Assembly: GCA_009738435.1 (NCBI GenBank) | Contig: CP046522.1 | Location: forward strand, 121,249 to 185,248 | DNA: 64,000 nt | Direction: 5' to 3' | Source of the DNA: Clostridium bovifaecis | GTDB taxonomy: Bacteria > Bacillota > Clostridia > Clostridiales > Clostridiaceae | In this document: in pieces, positions 62,733 to 64,000 of the stretch | Layout: each line of letters opens with the position of its first letter | Numbering within the stretch: the stretch's first letter is position 1 | Program-made: the position numbers and the translations under genes | Notes under the pieces: model-generated | The model's database searches: none | What the model was told of the DNA's origin: nothing | What the model saw: only the letters and a program-made list of their open reading frames with translations

Positions 62733-64000
62733 ATGACTATAAGGAAAAAACTACCAGCCATGATATCGCTACTACTAATTGTAGCATTAGCAATTACAAG
62801 TGTTCTAGCTTATGTACTAAGCTCAAAAACGATTAATGAACAGAGTGAGAATAGTTTATTAATGGTAAGTACTCAGGAAAATGAGACAATTTACTCTCTA
62901 ATAACTGGAGAAAAAAAGCAAGCTGAATTATTAGCGGGCAGTAAGCAAATTATTGAGGTATCTAAATTAAGACAGCAAGTTATAGATGACAAGTTTTTTA
63001 CGTCTAATTATCCGCAAGGGATAGAAGCAAATAAATTGTTAAAGAATCAATACGACAAAATAGAGCTGCATGAGCACTTATTTGTGGCGGATGCCAATGG
63101 CATCATCTTTGCAGACAGTAACCCAAAAACTTTAAAGATAAGTATAAAAGAAAGAGAATATTTTAAGAGAGCAATGCAAGGAGAAATAAATATTAGTAAT
63201 ACTATAATATCAAAAGTGGATGGCAGAGCTATAGTAATATTTGCCGCACCTGTTAGAGATGAAGCAGGTAAAGTGATAAGTGTTATGGTTAACTCTGTGT
63301 ATGTAGACTATTTTAGTAAACATCTCCATAAACTAAAAGTAGGTAAAACGGGATATGCATATTTAGTAGATTCAGAAGGTATAGTACTATCGCATCCAGA
63401 TAAAGAAAAAATAACAAAGCCTGTGGAAAGCAGTGTAATTAAGGGTGTAATTGATCAAGTAAAAAAAGGAGAAAAGGTTGAATCAGATGTTAAACAAGAG
63501 AACTATAATGGAGAAGATAAGGTTCAATCCTATTCGGTAGTTCCAGAGGTAAACTGGGTGTTATCAGCAACACGTAATATCAGCGATATGAATGAGACGG
63601 TAAATGCCATGCTAAAGAGTATGTTAGTAGTGACTGTCATAGCTATAGCTGCAGCTATTTTTATTGGAATCTTAATTTCTAGAGGAATTACAAAACCTAT
63701 TAATGAACTAGTTAGGCTTATGGGACAAGCTGCTGACGGAGATTTAACAGTAACCTGTAATATAGAGTCAAAAGATGAGCTTGGACTTTTAGCTACAAGC
63801 TTTAATGCAATGACTGAAAAGATACGAGAGTTAGTAGCAAAAATAAATTCATCTATAGAAGTAGTAAGTACAACAGCAGATGCGTTAGTTGATACTGCAG
63901 AGAATACATCCATGTCTGTTGATGAAGTTGCAAAGACAATACAACAAATAGCTGATGGATCTTCACATCAATCCGAAGATATTGAAATGGTAGTTGATAA
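62733..64000 (+). CDS. Methyl-accepting chemotaxis protein, 3' end cut by window
   Basis: The frame is open to the window end (422 codons). An N-terminal membrane helix (MISLLLIVALAITSVLAYVL) is followed by a periplasmic-type dCache_1 sensor (about 35-285: HLFVADANGIIFADSN, VGKTGYAYLVDSEGIVLSHP), a second helix (LVVTVIAIAAAIFIGILISR, about 292-312), a HAMP domain (GITKPINELVRLMGQAADGD) and the start of the signalling coiled coil. Start ATG after AAGGGGGAC. dCache receptors bind small ligands such as amino acids; the exact one is unknown. Confidence 0.92.
   Translation, partial: MTIRKKLPAMISLLLIVALAITSVLAYVLSSKTINEQSENSLLMVSTQENETIYSLITGEKKQAELLAGSKQIIEVSKLRQQVIDDKFFTSNYPQGIEANKLLKNQYDKIELHEHLFVADANGIIFADSNPKTLKISIKEREYFKRAMQGEINISNTIISKVDGRAIVIFAAPVRDEAGKVISVMVNSVYVDYFSKHLHKLKVGKTGYAYLVDSEGIVLSHPDKEKITKPVESSVIKGVIDQVKKGEKVESDVKQENYNGEDKVQSYSVVPEVNWVLSATRNISDMNETVNAMLKSMLVVTVIAIAAAIFIGILISRGITKPINELVRLMGQAADGDLTVTCNIESKDELGLLATSFNAMTEKIRELVAKINSSIEVVSTTADALVDTAENTSMSVDEVAKTIQQIADGSSHQSEDIEMVVD

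Noticed and set aside
1..64000. CRISPR arrays, tRNA or rRNA genes, prophage
   Set aside because: No regularly spaced repeats with unique spacers, no cloverleaf with CCA-proximal T-loop, and no phage structural genes were found.

Overview
The window is a low-GC, Gram-positive, spore-forming clostridial chromosome segment, most like Clostridium sensu lato. The evidence is the AT-rich composition, strong AGGAGG ribosome sites, genes for sporulation (spmA/spmB), AbrB, SigI/RsgI, GlgC/GlgD, a 2x[4Fe-4S] ferredoxin and clostridial orphan sensor kinases, plus T-box, M-box and FMN leader RNAs. The left end has the holB-ricT-trmN6-rsmI-abrB order known from near the origin in Firmicutes. No rRNA, tRNA, CRISPR array or prophage was recognised.

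Layout. 1-7.2 kb: replication, signalling and tRNA/rRNA modification genes (holB, ricT, ferredoxin, trmN6, rsmI), an lrgAB pair, a secreted NlpC/P60 hydrolase and abrB. 7.9-18.3 kb: CCA-type nucleotidyltransferase, transaldolase-type aldolase, DUF1836 and YvrJ proteins, ornithine carbamoyltransferase, several gene remnants, an alanine/sodium symporter, and mgtE under an Mg2+ M-box with a 34-codon ORF between them. 18.6-21.6 kb: a plasmid-like block (HTH protein, ParM-like actin, ParR-like partner, DUF1659 and DUF2922 small proteins). 21.7-25.6 kb: ispF, an intergenic array of DnaA boxes and a MASE3/PAS histidine kinase. 25.8-32.5 kb: a serine T-box (UCC specifier), a class V aminotransferase, an insertion sequence with an 8-bp target duplication, serA, an amidohydrolase and a TIM-barrel isomerase. 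32.8-42.4 kb: two paralogous secreted glucosaminidases, a broken glycosyltransferase, and the sigI locus with two RsgI-type anti-sigma genes. 42.7-53 kb: thioredoxin/CcdA, glgCD, a NusG-II/Gx transporter pair, a broken sensor kinase, a lipoprotein and pepT. 53.2-62.3 kb: the FMN-riboswitch ribDEBAH operon, a REP-associated tyrosine transposase with REP-like hairpins around it, spmAB, thrB and a MATE pump. A chemoreceptor runs off the right edge.

A caution covers the whole window. Six genes are broken by seven small indels. Six of these look like one missing A in a run of 5-8 A (small gene at 13.2 kb, glycosyltransferase at 35.0 kb, rsgI at 38.9 kb, kinase at 49.35 kb, lipoprotein at 50.5 kb, spmB at 59.6 kb). 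Homopolymer under-calling during sequencing is the simplest explanation, although two sites (rsgI, spmB) are also good -1 slippage sequences.

No clearly new multi-gene system stands out. The best leads are the three-module DnaA-box array at 22.9-23.2 kb, the chromosomal ParM/ParR-like locus, the RAYT with its REP-like hairpins, a shared C-tract/TACGTA motif that may mark a SigI regulon, and unexplained palindrome and GTTAG-rich intergenic repeats.
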